Below are positions 16,066 through 25,226 of a stretch of DNA of 64,000 bases, piece after piece. Below the pieces are notes generated by a model. The model ran no database searches, had not been told where the DNA came from, and saw nothing but the letters and a program-made list of their open reading frames with translations. The translations under genes were made by a program, and so were the position numbers. Source of the DNA: JAEMQF01 sp963791595 (GTDB lineage Bacteria; Pseudomonadota; Gammaproteobacteria; Burkholderiales; Burkholderiaceae_C); contig CAWBTF010000006.1 of assembly GCA_963791595.1 (NCBI GenBank), positions 30,119 through 94,118 on the forward strand. The letters are read 5' to 3'. Within the stretch, counting starts at the first letter, position 1; every line of letters starts with the position of its first letter.

Positions 16066-16642
16066 GATGAAACTGCTGCGACATCAGGCGCGAGAGAGCT
16101 GCTCCGATTCGCTGACCGCTTTCGGCGCAAAGCTGACCTTCGCTGCGCGCCCCGTGCCAGCATGGTCCGGGGCAGGTGGCTTGGGGCACGTTCTCCGGCC
16201 CACGCTCGCGGGGCAGCAGATCGGGTGCACGAGCGCCGGCTCGTCATCGCCAGCCGCTGCCCCGAACCGTCCAGGACACCGCGAATGGGGCCTGCGCCCG
16301 TGCCCCAAACCACCTGCCCCGGGCACGACCGAGGTGGGCGAAGACGTGGTGCGCCACCACAGGTGCCAGCAGGGCGGTGGTGGTGCCCCCGGGCGCAGGC
16401 CCCATTCGCGGTGTCCTGGCTGTTCGTGCGCTTGGATGGTGATGACGCGGCTGTGCGTGGTGGGCCTCGGTGGTGCCCCGCGAGCGTGGGCCGGAGAACG
16501 GGGGCGCCGCCGCCGACCTGCGACCATGAACGCTGGCGCGCCGGCTGCAGGCCGAACGGCAGCAATGGGCCGAATGAAGCCCTCCAAGACGCGTAGGCGT
16601 TTCAGGCGTCACGAGTCGCACCAAGCGCGGTGGAGCCACTGA
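16066..16642. repeat. Non-coding region built of nested long inverted repeats
   Basis: This is a 577-bp gap between the propeller gene and the 11-heme cytochrome gene. Three arm pairs are visible: 16189-16215 with 16474-16500 (27 bp, perfect), 16271-16300 with 16390-16419 (30 bp, perfect), and 16167-16190 with 16299-16322 (24 bp, one mismatch). The first two pairs nest, so the segment 16189-16500 could fold into one large branched hairpin. Part of it recurs at 42404-42420 (17 identical bases). The frame starting at ATG 16068 is open to the end but its product is low-complexity and probably not made. It could be a REP/BIME-type element or an RNA structure controlling the cytochrome gene. Confidence 0.7.
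16534..16549 (+). promoter_or_regulatory. Candidate sigma54 promoter for the 11-heme cytochrome gene, weak
   Basis: TGGCGCGCCGGCTGCA has the TGGC-N7-NTGC layout with one change in each block. It lies 94 bases before the ATG at 16643. GC-rich chance matches are possible. Confidence 0.35.
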
Positions 16643-19244
16643 ATGCAGCGCCGCACGATCCTTGCTGGCTTGTCCTCGCTCGCCGTGCTGGCCGCAATGC
16701 TGCTTGCCCCACCGGCCGACGCGCAGCGCATCAGCGACGTTCGCGGCACGCGCCACAACCTGTCCACCGGCAGCCCGGGCACGACGCGCGCCGCGCCCGG
16801 CGGCACGAGCGAAGTCTGCGTGTTCTGCCACACGCCGCACGGCGCGAGTTTGACGGACGACAGCGGCGCCGCGCTGCGTTCGCCGCTGTGGAACCGGCGC
16901 GTGCCGGCGGGTGCGACGTACACGCCCTATGCGTCCAACTCGATGGACGCGCAGGTCCTGATCGACGGCTTCAACGCCACGCCGGGCGGCAGCTCCAAGC
17001 TGTGCCTGTCGTGCCACGACGGCACGCTGGCGATCGGCAATGTCAATGTGCTGAACGGCAATCAGAATGTGACGATCCCGATGCAGGGCACGGGCCCGGG
17101 CGGCACGATGCCGGCGGGCGAGGGCACGACGAGCGGATTCACGCGTTTTCTCGGCACCGACCTGCGCAATGACCACCCGATTTCGGTGACCTTCTCCGCC
17201 GCACTCGCCGCGCGCGACGGCGAACTGCGCGCGGTCGATCCGCAACAGCGCTGGCCGGCCGGCACCGGCAGCGTGATCGGCGTGCGCGCACCGGGCTTCA
17301 AGCCGCTGCTGCCGCTCGAGCCCACCGGCGCCGCCGGCGTAGGCCAGGTGCAATGCGCGACGTGTCACGACCCGCACACCCGCGAACTCGACGCCGCCAA
17401 GGGCAACCAGAAATTTCTGCGCGCGCAGCGCTTTCAGGAAGCGGCGCCGAGCGCCAACCCGTCGGCCGCGAACGACATGATCTGCATCTCGTGCCACGAC
17501 AAAAATGGCGCGGCCGGCAGTTGGGCCTATTCGGCGCACGCGCGGCCCGACACCGCCGGCCAGACCTACCTCGCCGCCGCAGCGACGCTGCGCGAATTCC
17601 CCGCCGGCCTGCCGGTGTGGAAAGCAGGCTGCCTGAACTGCCACGACACCCACACCGTGCAAGGCGCGCGCCGGCTCACGCGCGAAGGCACGGATGCGCC
17701 GCTGCCGCCGGGCAACCCGCTTGCCGCCAAACAAGGCGGCAACCCGGCGCAGGAAAAGACCTGCTACCAGTGCCACACGACGGCGGCCAGCGCGGCACTC
17801 GCGAGTGTGGCCACGGTGCCCAACATCGAGAGCGAATTCAACCTCGCGATCCGCATGCCGATCACGACGGCCGAGCAGGGCGGGGCGACGGAAGAAGTGC
17901 ACGACCTCTCGGTCAATTTCAACGATCCCGGCCTGGACTGCACCTCGCCCAGCAACCGTTGCGGCGCCGACATGATGGAGCCGCGCGCGCTGCTCGCGCA
18001 GCGCCACGCCGAATGCAGCGACTGCCACAACCCGCACCGCGTCGTGAAGTTCCGCTCCTTCATCGGCGGGGTGGGTGGCATCGCCGGCGCACCGGACCCC
18101 GCCGGCACGCACCGCCACGACGAAGTTGCGGGTTACACCCACACCAACATCGCCTCGGGCGCGCTGCGCGGCGGCTGGGGCGTCGAGCCGCTTTACGGCT
18201 CGACCTCGTTTCAGGATCTGCCGGCGGGCTATACCGTCAAGCGCGGCGACCCGGGAACCAACATCGACACCTCGGTCGGCGCGAGTTACGTGACACGCGA
18301 ATACCAGATCTGCCTGAAGTGCCACTCCGACTACGGCTACGCCGACAACAACGTCTACCCGCTGGGCAACCGGCCCACGCTCGGGCGCCTGGGCGGCACA
18401 CCGGCGGGAACGAACAACCTGACGATGTACACGAACCAGGCCAAGGAGTTCCAGGCGCCTGCCGGCCACCAAGGCGACGTGACGGGGCTCAACTCGGGCG
18501 CGGGCAGCAACTATGCGACCAACAACCGGCGCGGCTGGCACCCGGTGATCGCCGCCACCGGCCGCACGATCGCCAACGCCGCGGCACTTGCGCAGCCCTT
18601 GGAGCAACGCGATCGGCACGCAGACGATGTACTGCAGCGACTGCCACGGCAGCAACACGGCGGATGCGACCGTGATCCCGCCCGGTGGCGAAAACGGCAC
18701 GCCTTGGGGGCCGCATGGCTCCTCCAACAACTTCCTGTTGAAGGGGCTGTGGAACACAAACGTCGGCGCGAACAACCGTGGCGACAACGGGCCGAATGCG
18801 AACGGCCTTTGCTTCAAGTGCCACAACCCGAACACCTACGCCAACCGCAACGGCACCGGCACCACGGGTTTCTTCAACGCCGACCGCGGCAACCTGCACG
18901 CGGTGCACACCGACCGCGTCGGCAGCATTCGCTGCAACTGGTGCCACGTTGCGGTGCCGCACGGCTGGAAGAACAAGGCGCTGCTCGTCAACCTGAACGA
19001 CGTCGGCCCTGAGGCCGGCCAACCGGGCAATGCGGAATGGCGCATGAACGCCGGCAACCAGGCGTACAACCAGGAGCCGTATTACCTGAACGCGAAGCTG
19101 AAGGTGCGCACCTTCGCGACGAGCGGCAACTGGGCCGAGGGCAACTGCGGCTCGAACAATTCGGCGCTGACCTTCGGTACCAATGCCAACAACACGCAGA
19201 ACGGGCGCGACTGGATGCGTGCCGTCTGTGAGACGCCGCCTTGA
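16643..19244 (+). CDS. Secreted undecaheme (11-heme) c-type cytochrome, frameshifted
   Basis: The signal peptide (MQRRTILAGLSSLAVLAAM...) ends near ADAQ. It is followed by GTRHNLS and CVFCHTPHGAS as in the smaller cytochromes. In order the heme sites are CVFCH, CLSCH, CATCH, CISCH, CLNCH, CYQCH, CSDCH, CLKCH, then (after a +1 shift near 18585) CSDCH, CFKCH and CNWCH. The product is about 866 residues with no lipobox. The shift lies in the segment between ATGRTIANAAAL and RSPWSNAIGTQTMY, and the downstream part keeps the same composition and heme spacing, so the gene is probably whole. GTGGAG precedes the ATG. It is the largest cytochrome of the locus and the best candidate for an extracellular terminal reductase or filament subunit (inference). 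Confidence 0.87.
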
Positions 19245-19285
19245 CGCCGGCGTTCGAGCCACGATAACGCCACCGCGACGCCGCG

Positions 19286-20386
19286 ATGAACCCGCAACGC
19301 CTCACCGCCCACTTTGGTTCGCTGCGCACGACGCTCGCGCTGTTCGTGCTGCTCGCACTCGTCGTGGTCGCGCGACCGGCGTTCGCTCCGCTCGCCATCG
19401 CGCTGGGCCTGCTCGCGCTCAACCTGGTCGCGGCGCTGGTCGTGCACCCGCTGCTGCGGCGCCAGTTGCCGCTGCTCGTGTTTCATCTCGCGCTGCTCGC
19501 GCTGCTCGTGCTCGTGGGCGCGGGGCGGCTCGCGGCGCTCGACGGCCGCTTCGAGTTGACGCAAGACGTGCCCTTCGACGGCCACCTGCTCGACAAGGAC
19601 GCCGGCCCGCTCTACGACGAATCGCTGCAAAGGTTGTCGTTCGCGCAACACGGCTTCGAGATCGATTACGCACCGGGCCGGCAACGCGGCGCGACGCGCA
19701 ACCGGGTGAGCTGGCGCGCGACGGACGGCAAAACGCACAGCGCGACGATCGGCGACCACCGGCCGCTGACGATCGACTCGCACCGTTTCTACACAACGCC
19801 GAACAAGGGCTTCGCGCCCATGCTGCACTGGCTGCCCGAACGCGGCGAGGCGCTGCTCGGCGCGGTGCACCTGCCGAGTTATCCGGCGCACGAATTGCGC
19901 CAGTCGCGCGAATGGGCCTTGCCCGATGGCCGCGAGGTCTGGGTCATGCTGCACTTCGATGAGACCTTGATCGACCCGCGCAGCGTGAGCGCGTTCCGCT
20001 TGCCCGACGCGCACCGGCTGATCGTGCGCATTGGCACACAGCGCTTCGAACTCGCACCGGGCGAGCGTATCGGGATCGACGGCGGCACCCTGGTCTACGA
20101 AGGCTTGCGCACCTGGATGGGCTACCGCGTCTCGTACGACCCGACGCTGCCTTGGCTGCTCGCGGCGTCGCTGCTTGCCGCGTTTGCGCTCGCATGGCAC
20201 TACACGCAGAAGTTCTTCGGCACACCTGCGGCGGCGCCGCGGCCTCTGACCAGAACCGGGAGTCGTGAATGGCTGAGACTGCGCTGCTGCACGCCGCGCT
20301 CGCGCTGTACGGCGCGGCGCTGGCGCTGGCGTTGTACCGGCTTGCCGGCGCGGCTGGGCGCAGCTTGCTGCAACCCAACCAGGTGA
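19286..20386 (+). CDS. resB: ResB/Ccs1-like cytochrome c biogenesis protein
   Basis: The N-terminus has several membrane helices (TLALFVLLALVVVA, LAIALGLLALNLVAAL, LLVFHLALLALLVLVGAG). A large periplasmic domain follows (FELTQDVPFDG, WRATDGKTHSATIGDHRPL, MGYRVSYDPTLPW), then a final helix (LLAASLLAAFALAWHY). This order and the directly following CcsA gene fit system II heme-handling proteins; at about 330-366 residues it is a short ResB. The frame continues to 20386, overlapping the next gene by 118 bases. A shift near 20245 would give the natural end ...ASDQNRES with TGA at 20266-20268, one base before the next start. The last ~40 residues of the literal reading are therefore doubtful. Confidence 0.78.
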   Translation: MNPQRLTAHFGSLRTTLALFVLLALVVVARPAFAPLAIALGLLALNLVAALVVHPLLRRQLPLLVFHLALLALLVLVGAGRLAALDGRFELTQDVPFDGHLLDKDAGPLYDESLQRLSFAQHGFEIDYAPGRQRGATRNRVSWRATDGKTHSATIGDHRPLTIDSHRFYTTPNKGFAPMLHWLPERGEALLGAVHLPSYPAHELRQSREWALPDGREVWVMLHFDETLIDPRSVSAFRLPDAHRLIVRIGTQRFELAPGERIGIDGGTLVYEGLRTWMGYRVSYDPTLPWLLAASLLAAFALAWHYTQKFFGTPAAAPRPLTRTGSREWLRLRCCTPRSRCTARRWRWRCTGLPARLGAACCNPTR

Positions 20387-21081
20387 TGGCCGCCGCCATC
20401 GCGCTGCACACGCTCTCGCTCGCGCTGCGCTGGCGCACTCTCGGCCATGGCCCGTTCACGACGATGCACGAGAGCCTGAGCAGCAACCTGTGGAGCCTGG
20501 CGTTCGTCTTTGCGCTCGCCGCCTGGGGCCTGCGTGAAGTACGCAGTGCGCTCTGGGCAGCGGCGCCGGTGCTCGCGGTGCTGGCGCTGTGGCTGTGGCT
20601 GGCCGATGCGCGGCCCGGGCATTTCCCTGCGACCTACGCGACGCCGCTGCTTTACCTGCACACGTTGGTGGGCAAACTGTTTCTGGGCTTGCTGCTGGTG
20701 GCGGTGGCACTTGGCGCCGTGCCGTGGCTGCGGCGCAGTGCCTGGGGCGCGGCGCGCAGCGCGCACTGGCCCGATGCGCAGCGCTTCGACGAACTCGCGT
20801 ATCGCTTCGCCGGATTTGCGTTCGTGTTCGAAACGCTGATGCTGATCGTCGGTGCGGTCTGGGCGCAAGACGCCTGGGGCCGCTACTGGGCCTGGGACCC
20901 TCTCGAATCGTGGGCCTTCCTGACCTGGCTCGCGCTCGCTGCCGCCTTGCACGCGCGCGCCACGATGCGGCCCGCGCCGGCGCGGTTCGGCCTGTGGCTC
21001 GCGGGCGTGTTCGTGGTCGGGTTTCTCACCTTCTTCGGCGTGCCGTTCCTTTCGACCGCGCCGCACAAGGGGGCGGTGTGA
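20269..21081 (+). CDS. ccsA: CcsA/ResC-type cytochrome c assembly protein (heme handling)
   Basis: This is a 270-residue integral membrane protein with about eight helices. It contains the tryptophan-rich heme-binding (WWD-type) segment WGRYWAWDPLESWAFLTWL at residues ~203-222. Conserved His residues are in the helices (MHESLSSN, LYLHTLVGKL, HARATMRP). With ResB it forms the system II synthetase that ligates heme to CXXCH motifs in the periplasm. Its place directly after a locus of some 38 heme sites suggests dedicated maturation capacity. The stop overlaps the start of the TPR gene (GTGA). Confidence 0.9.
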   Translation: MAETALLHAALALYGAALALALYRLAGAAGRSLLQPNQVMAAAIALHTLSLALRWRTLGHGPFTTMHESLSSNLWSLAFVFALAAWGLREVRSALWAAAPVLAVLALWLWLADARPGHFPATYATPLLYLHTLVGKLFLGLLLVAVALGAVPWLRRSAWGAARSAHWPDAQRFDELAYRFAGFAFVFETLMLIVGAVWAQDAWGRYWAWDPLESWAFLTWLALAAALHARATMRPAPARFGLWLAGVFVVGFLTFFGVPFLSTAPHKGAV

Positions 21082-21662
21082 CTCCGCGCCGCGACTGGCG
21101 GCGCGCCGGCGCGGGCATCACGCTGCTCGCCGTGTTGCTCGGCGGCTTTGTGTTCACGGCGCGCGATACGGCACCCGAAGCGACCGTCGTGTGGGACTTG
21201 TCAAGAGCAGCGGGTGCATCGGCACCGTCGGCCACATCGTCAGCGCCATCCGACACCGCCCCCGCGCCCGACGAGGCCCGGCGCCGCTTCGATCAGGCCG
21301 TGATCATGCTGCACGCCAAACAATACGAACACGCGGCGGTCGCGCTGCACCGCGTGCTTGCGCTCGCGCCGCAACTTCCCGAGGCGCATGTCAACATGGG
21401 GTTTGCCCTTCTCGGCTTGAAGCGCGTGCCGGAAGCGCAAGGCTTCTTCGATGCCGCCACGGTGCTCAAGCCAGACCAGGCGAACGCCTACTACGGCCTC
21501 GCACTCAGCTACGAGGCGCAGGGCGACTTGGGCCTGGCCACCGGCGCGATGCGCAGTTACCTGCACTTGGCGCGCGACGAGCGTCCCGAACACCTGCGCC
21601 GCGCGCGCGCCGCGCTGTGGGAATGGGAACAGGCGCGGGGCAGCACCGCGCCGAAGCGATGA
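21078..21662 (+). CDS. Membrane-anchored TPR protein of the cytochrome biogenesis operon
   Basis: This is a 194-residue protein starting at the GTG that overlaps the CcsA stop. It has one N-terminal membrane helix (AGITLLAVLLGGFVFTA), a Ser/Ala/Pro-rich spacer, then three TPR units (AVIMLHAKQYEHAAVALHRVL, AHVNMGFALLGLKRV, AYYGLALSYEAQGDL). Its periplasmic TPR form resembles the apocytochrome-binding part of CcmI/NrfG. A chaperone role for apocytochromes delivered to ResB-CcsA is inferred. Confidence 0.82.
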   Translation: MTPRRDWRRAGAGITLLAVLLGGFVFTARDTAPEATVVWDLSRAAGASAPSATSSAPSDTAPAPDEARRRFDQAVIMLHAKQYEHAAVALHRVLALAPQLPEAHVNMGFALLGLKRVPEAQGFFDAATVLKPDQANAYYGLALSYEAQGDLGLATGAMRSYLHLARDERPEHLRRARAALWEWEQARGSTAPKR

Positions 21663-21724
21663 GCCGTCTGAGCAACGCAACGCGCGCCCTGCGCGAAGGC
21701 CGCCAAGTGATCGGCGCAAGGCGC

Positions 21725-23134
21725 CTACTTGCCCACCTCGATCTCCGCCTCCTTGATCGGTGCGGTCGTCGCGGTGAAGTTGTCCCAGCGCACCTTGACG
21801 ACGGTGGCGCCGGTGCGAACCTGCGCATAGAACTGGGTCTTGCTCACCGGCTCGTCGGTCGACGAATGGCTGACCCGCCACTCGGTGGCGTTGTCGGACA
21901 CCACAGGCGTGCCCAGGATCGTCAGCGTTCCGGCGGTCGCATCCGCGGCGCTCACGGGGCCTTGCAGGAAGGCGCGCGTCGGGTTGCCCACGCCGACGAC
22001 GATGCGCGTCGCGATCAGGTTGCCGTCGCGGTCGTGCAGGGCGCGCACCTCCACCTTGGTGGCCGACAGCGGCCCGTTGTCGATGCGCGTGAAGGCGTTG
22101 ATCGCCACCGTTTTGCCCAGCACCGTCAGAGCGCTCGACGTGATGTTGGAAGCGACCGCCTCGATCTTGATGTTGCTGCGGAACGATATCTTCGCCGCGG
22201 CGATTGCGCCGTTCGCATCCAGCGGGCCTTCCGCCTCGAGCTTGACGCCCACCGCAAAGTCGCCGCTGGTGCCGCCCTCAAACAAGGTCGATGCGCCCGT
22301 GACCACCGCCTGACCGTTGATGACAAAGCTGGCGAGCGTGCCGCTCATGACGATTCCCTCGACCTCGACTTTCTGCCCTGTCGTGCCGATCCGGTCTTCG
22401 AGTCGAATCAGGCTCGCCGTTACGCTGCCCGCGCTCGGCGCGGCACCCGCCTTGACCTCGACGATGGACCCGTTGCCCATGCCTGCGGGCAGTTGCCCGG
22501 CGGTGAAGTTGACCGTGATGAACGCCGCCGCGCCGGGCGCCGGCGCCAGGCCGAAGGAACTCGCGCCGAGGGTGACGACGAAGCCCTTGCTCTCGAATTC
22601 ACCGCTGGTCTTGCGCGCCACGCGCGTCGCGCGCACCGCCCCCTGGTCGTCGCGAAAGCCGTGCACTTCCACGTGCTGGCCGACCTGGAAATTCGCCTGC
22701 GCGAACAGCTTCTGCGTGTTGTCGTCGTTCAGGCGCGTCAGGTTGTCTTCAATGCGCACCGTCTGGCCCATCACCGTCAGCGTATTCGGTCCCAACGTCT
22801 GAATCGTTCCTTCCAGGAGATCCCAGGCGTCGACCTGCACCGCCGTGCCTGTGCGCGTGTTGTCGTCGCTGCTGCCCCGCACCGTCACGACCATGCCTTC
22901 CCTGAGGAACGAGTCGTCGGCGACCGGGTTGTCGTCGACCTTGATCGTCGCGCCGCTCGTGCTGTACTCGGTGCCGTTGACGAAAATGCTGCCCTTTGCG
23001 GTAATGACACCTTGGCTGACGGACAGCGTCGCGCCTCCGGTGCCTCCGGTGTCGGGGCCGCCACCGCCGCCGCCGCAAGCTGTGAGCAGCAGCGCCAGCA
23101 TGACGGTGACAATGGAGCGTCCACGAATCTTCAT
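21725..23134 (-). CDS. Lipoprotein with repeated DUF5666-like beta domains
   Basis: This is a 469-residue protein with a lipobox (LLLTAC) followed by a Gly-rich linker. About five tandem modules of ~75 residues follow, each with a short OB-like beta pattern (GTIQTLGPNTLTVMGQTVRIED, KVEVEGIVMSGTLASFVINGQ). This is typical of DUF5666 proteins, whose function is unknown. A clear AAGGAAA ribosome binding site precedes the ATG at 23134. It is convergent with the TPR gene and divergent from the kinase gene at 23220. A link to the cytochrome system rests only on position. Confidence 0.85.
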   Translation of the reverse strand: MKIRGRSIVTVMLALLLTACGGGGGGPDTGGTGGATLSVSQGVITAKGSIFVNGTEYSTSGATIKVDDNPVADDSFLREGMVVTVRGSSDDNTRTGTAVQVDAWDLLEGTIQTLGPNTLTVMGQTVRIEDNLTRLNDDNTQKLFAQANFQVGQHVEVHGFRDDQGAVRATRVARKTSGEFESKGFVVTLGASSFGLAPAPGAAAFITVNFTAGQLPAGMGNGSIVEVKAGAAPSAGSVTASLIRLEDRIGTTGQKVEVEGIVMSGTLASFVINGQAVVTGASTLFEGGTSGDFAVGVKLEAEGPLDANGAIAAAKISFRSNIKIEAVASNITSSALTVLGKTVAINAFTRIDNGPLSATKVEVRALHDRDGNLIATRIVVGVGNPTRAFLQGPVSAADATAGTLTILGTPVVSDNATEWRVSHSSTDEPVSKTQFYAQVRTGATVVKVRWDNFTATTAPIKEAEIEVGK

Positions 23135-23219
23135 GGGTTTCCTTCGATGTTGAACATTCGCGCTGGCTGCGGCGCGCAGGCCGCGCCCCAGCGCACGCGG
23201 CACCTTAACAAGCACGGCG

Positions 23220-25064
23220 ATGCCCGCGTTTGACGGCGATCAGGCGCGCAACGCGCCGACCGGGGAGCCTTCTGTCGTCGCCCCGGGTCGCGTGGCGCCC
23301 GCCCCCCCAGGGCCGCGCAGGGGCTCCTTCGTGGCCCATGGCGAGCCAGCGCCTTCGGGCGACCCGGCGACGCTGGCTCAGCCCAGCGGTTTTCGCCTGC
23401 TGCGCTACTTCACGCTCGCGACGCTGGTCGCTTTTGCCGCGGTGGCGCTGGCGCTGTTTTTCCTGCAGCGTCAGGAGGAGGAATTCTTCGAGCAGGTGCA
23501 GCGCGAGCAGGCGGCGTTCCTGGCCGACGCGCAGGCGCTGCTGGCGCGCCAGCACGAAGAAGCCGCGCGCGGCAGCCTGCTCGACGTGAACGAAGCGAGC
23601 CACGTCAACCTGACGCGCCTGGTCGCGAACATGCTGTGGCAGACCGACATCGCGCCCTTCGTCGCGGCGGCGCAGCGCCTGTCGATCGAGGCGTGCCGCG
23701 CGCTGCCGACCGACAGCTGGGTGTCGGCGGCGACGGCGCACCCGGTCACGCCTCCGGCGCCGTCGCCGCGCCGCGACTGCTTCGCCAAGCTCGGGCGCGA
23801 CATCGTGGCCTTGCCGGGGTTCCAGGCGCTCGACGCCAAGGCCTACGCGGCGATGCGCGCGAGCACGGTGTTCAAGATCAAGGTGTTCGACCTGCGCGGC
23901 ATCACGGTGTATTCGTCGGAGCGCGCCCAGATCGGCGAAGACGCATTCGACAACCAGGGCTGGCGCTCGGCCGCCGCCGGCCGGCCGGCGAGCGAACTGA
24001 CGCACCGCGACAAGTTCAGCGCCTTCGAACGCGTGGTGGAGAACCGCGATCTGATCTCGACCTATGTACCGCTGCGCGCGGCCGGCCGCGACGAGGTTGT
24101 CGGCGTGTTCGAGATCTACGCCGACGTAACCCCCTTTCTCGGCCAGATCAAGGCAGCGTCGAAGAAGTTCGCCGAGATCACGGCCGCCAACGACGCCCGC
24201 GTCGCCGAGGCGGCACGCTCGAACCGGAGTCAGGTGCAGCTCAGTTCGCAGCGCTTTCTGGCAATCGTCGGCGGGCTGCTCGTGCTGCTCTACGCGACAT
24301 CGCTGCTGATCGTTCACTACGGCCAGCGCATCATCGACGCGCAAAGCCTGGCGCAGGCGCAATCGGCGCGGCGCGAGCGGCTCTGGCACCGCGAAAAAAT
24401 GGCGGCGCTGGCGACGATGGCGGCCAATGTGTCGCACGAGGTCGGCAACCCGCTCGCGGTGATTTCGGGTGTGGCCGAAGAACTGGTCGAAGCGCACGGC
24501 AGCGCGGCCGAGACCGGCAGGCGCATCCTGGAGCAGACCGCGCGCATCGCCTGCATGACGCGCCAGATCGCCGACTTCGCAGCGGCGCGCAGCGAGGCCG
24601 CCGAGCTTGTCGACGTGAATGCGATGGTCAAGGCGATGTGCGGCTTTCTGGCCTTCGACAGGCGCTTCCACGCGACGCCGATCGAGTTTCACGCCGGCCC
24701 GGGGCTGCCGGCATGCGAGGTGGTTCCCGACCATCTGAATGAAGCGCTGATGGAGCTGCTGCAGGCCTGCGTGCAAGCCGACCCCTCGGTCGCGCCCTGC
24801 GCCAAGATTCGCGTCGAGACTTCGGCCTGCGGCTCGGGGGTGTCGATCGATGTGAGCGCCGAGCCCACCGAGCCTGCGCAATCTGCCCAATCTGCGCAAG
24901 CCGCCGATGGCGCCGTGGCTCGATTCGCCGCGCCGCTGTTTGCGCAACCACGCATCGAGCCGGTACGGCACCTGGTGCAGCAGATGGGTGGGCAATTGAC
25001 GCTGCTGCCCAGCGCCGCGCGCATCGTGCTGCCCGCGGCGCGCGACGCAGCGGCGGGGAGCTGA
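23220..25064 (+). CDS. Membrane histidine kinase with degenerate ATP-binding domain
   Basis: This is a 614-residue protein. TM1 is at ~63-82, a ~260-residue periplasmic sensor region is rich in helices with a PAS/Cache-like middle (VFKIKVFDLRGITVYSSE), TM2 is at ~345-365, and an intact H-box, NVSHEVGNPLAV, lies at ~403-415. The expected ATPase motifs are poor: an N-box-like stretch LNEALMELLQA is present, but no clear DxGxG or GxGLG motif is seen, and an Ala/Gln/Ser-rich insert lies where the ATP lid would be. It may depend on a partner kinase or act mainly as a phosphatase. It is encoded just upstream of ccmI-like, a second kinase and an NtrC-type regulator, its probable partners. Confidence 0.85.
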   Translation: MPAFDGDQARNAPTGEPSVVAPGRVAPAPPGPRRGSFVAHGEPAPSGDPATLAQPSGFRLLRYFTLATLVAFAAVALALFFLQRQEEEFFEQVQREQAAFLADAQALLARQHEEAARGSLLDVNEASHVNLTRLVANMLWQTDIAPFVAAAQRLSIEACRALPTDSWVSAATAHPVTPPAPSPRRDCFAKLGRDIVALPGFQALDAKAYAAMRASTVFKIKVFDLRGITVYSSERAQIGEDAFDNQGWRSAAAGRPASELTHRDKFSAFERVVENRDLISTYVPLRAAGRDEVVGVFEIYADVTPFLGQIKAASKKFAEITAANDARVAEAARSNRSQVQLSSQRFLAIVGGLLVLLYATSLLIVHYGQRIIDAQSLAQAQSARRERLWHREKMAALATMAANVSHEVGNPLAVISGVAEELVEAHGSAAETGRRILEQTARIACMTRQIADFAAARSEAAELVDVNAMVKAMCGFLAFDRRFHATPIEFHAGPGLPACEVVPDHLNEALMELLQACVQADPSVAPCAKIRVETSACGSGVSIDVSAEPTEPAQSAQSAQAADGAVARFAAPLFAQPRIEPVRHLVQQMGGQLTLLPSAARIVLPAARDAAAGS

Positions 25065-25122
25065 TTCGCCACGTGGCCCGCACGGTCCAGCTGGGCGCAG
25101 CGCGGCGCTCATGTCGCGCCTC

Positions 25123-25138
25123 TGGCCTGCGAATTGCA
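25123..25138 (+). promoter_or_regulatory. Candidate sigma54 promoter upstream of the CcmI-like gene
   Basis: TGGCCTGCGAATTGCA has TGGC, G at position 7 and a perfect TTGCA at the right spacing. It lies 89 bases before the ATG at 25227. Confidence 0.5.
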
Positions 25139-25150
25139 GACCGCTGCACA

Positions 25151-25166
25151 TGGCGATCCACTTGCT
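25151..25166 (+). promoter_or_regulatory. Second sigma54-like element upstream of the CcmI-like gene
   Basis: TGGCGATCCACTTGCT carries TGGC-N7-TTGC, but the middle ACG is replaced by GAT. It may be a second start or a chance match. Confidence 0.3.
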
Positions 25167-25174
25167 CGACGCGC

Positions 25175-25190
25175 TTCCCGAATCCGGGAA
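25175..25190. promoter_or_regulatory. TTCCCG-N4-CGGGAA palindrome upstream of the CcmI-like gene
   Basis: TTCCCGAATCCGGGAA has perfect 6-bp arms with a 4-base centre. It is the best copy of the motif seen at 1039 and 5241. Here it lies downstream of the two sigma54-like elements, so if these are real it may act as a repressing site or serve the kinase gene. Confidence 0.5.
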
Positions 25191-25226
25191 TCGGTTCTCG
25201 CCCACCCGCCGGCCATCGAGGCGCGC

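Noticed and set aside
16068..16642. Open frame from ATG 16068 through the inverted-repeat region
   Set aside because: The product is low-complexity, changes character at each repeat arm, has no recognisable domain, and the region is explained by long inverted repeats.
16244..18835. 863-codon open frame on the minus strand
   Set aside because: It is antisense to the 11-heme cytochrome gene, with His/Arg/Val-rich shadow composition and no domain.
25134..25226. Upstream ATG at 25134 as start of the CcmI-like gene
   Set aside because: It would place about 31 charged residues before the typical N-terminal MIVFW helix and would cover the sigma54-like element and the palindrome.
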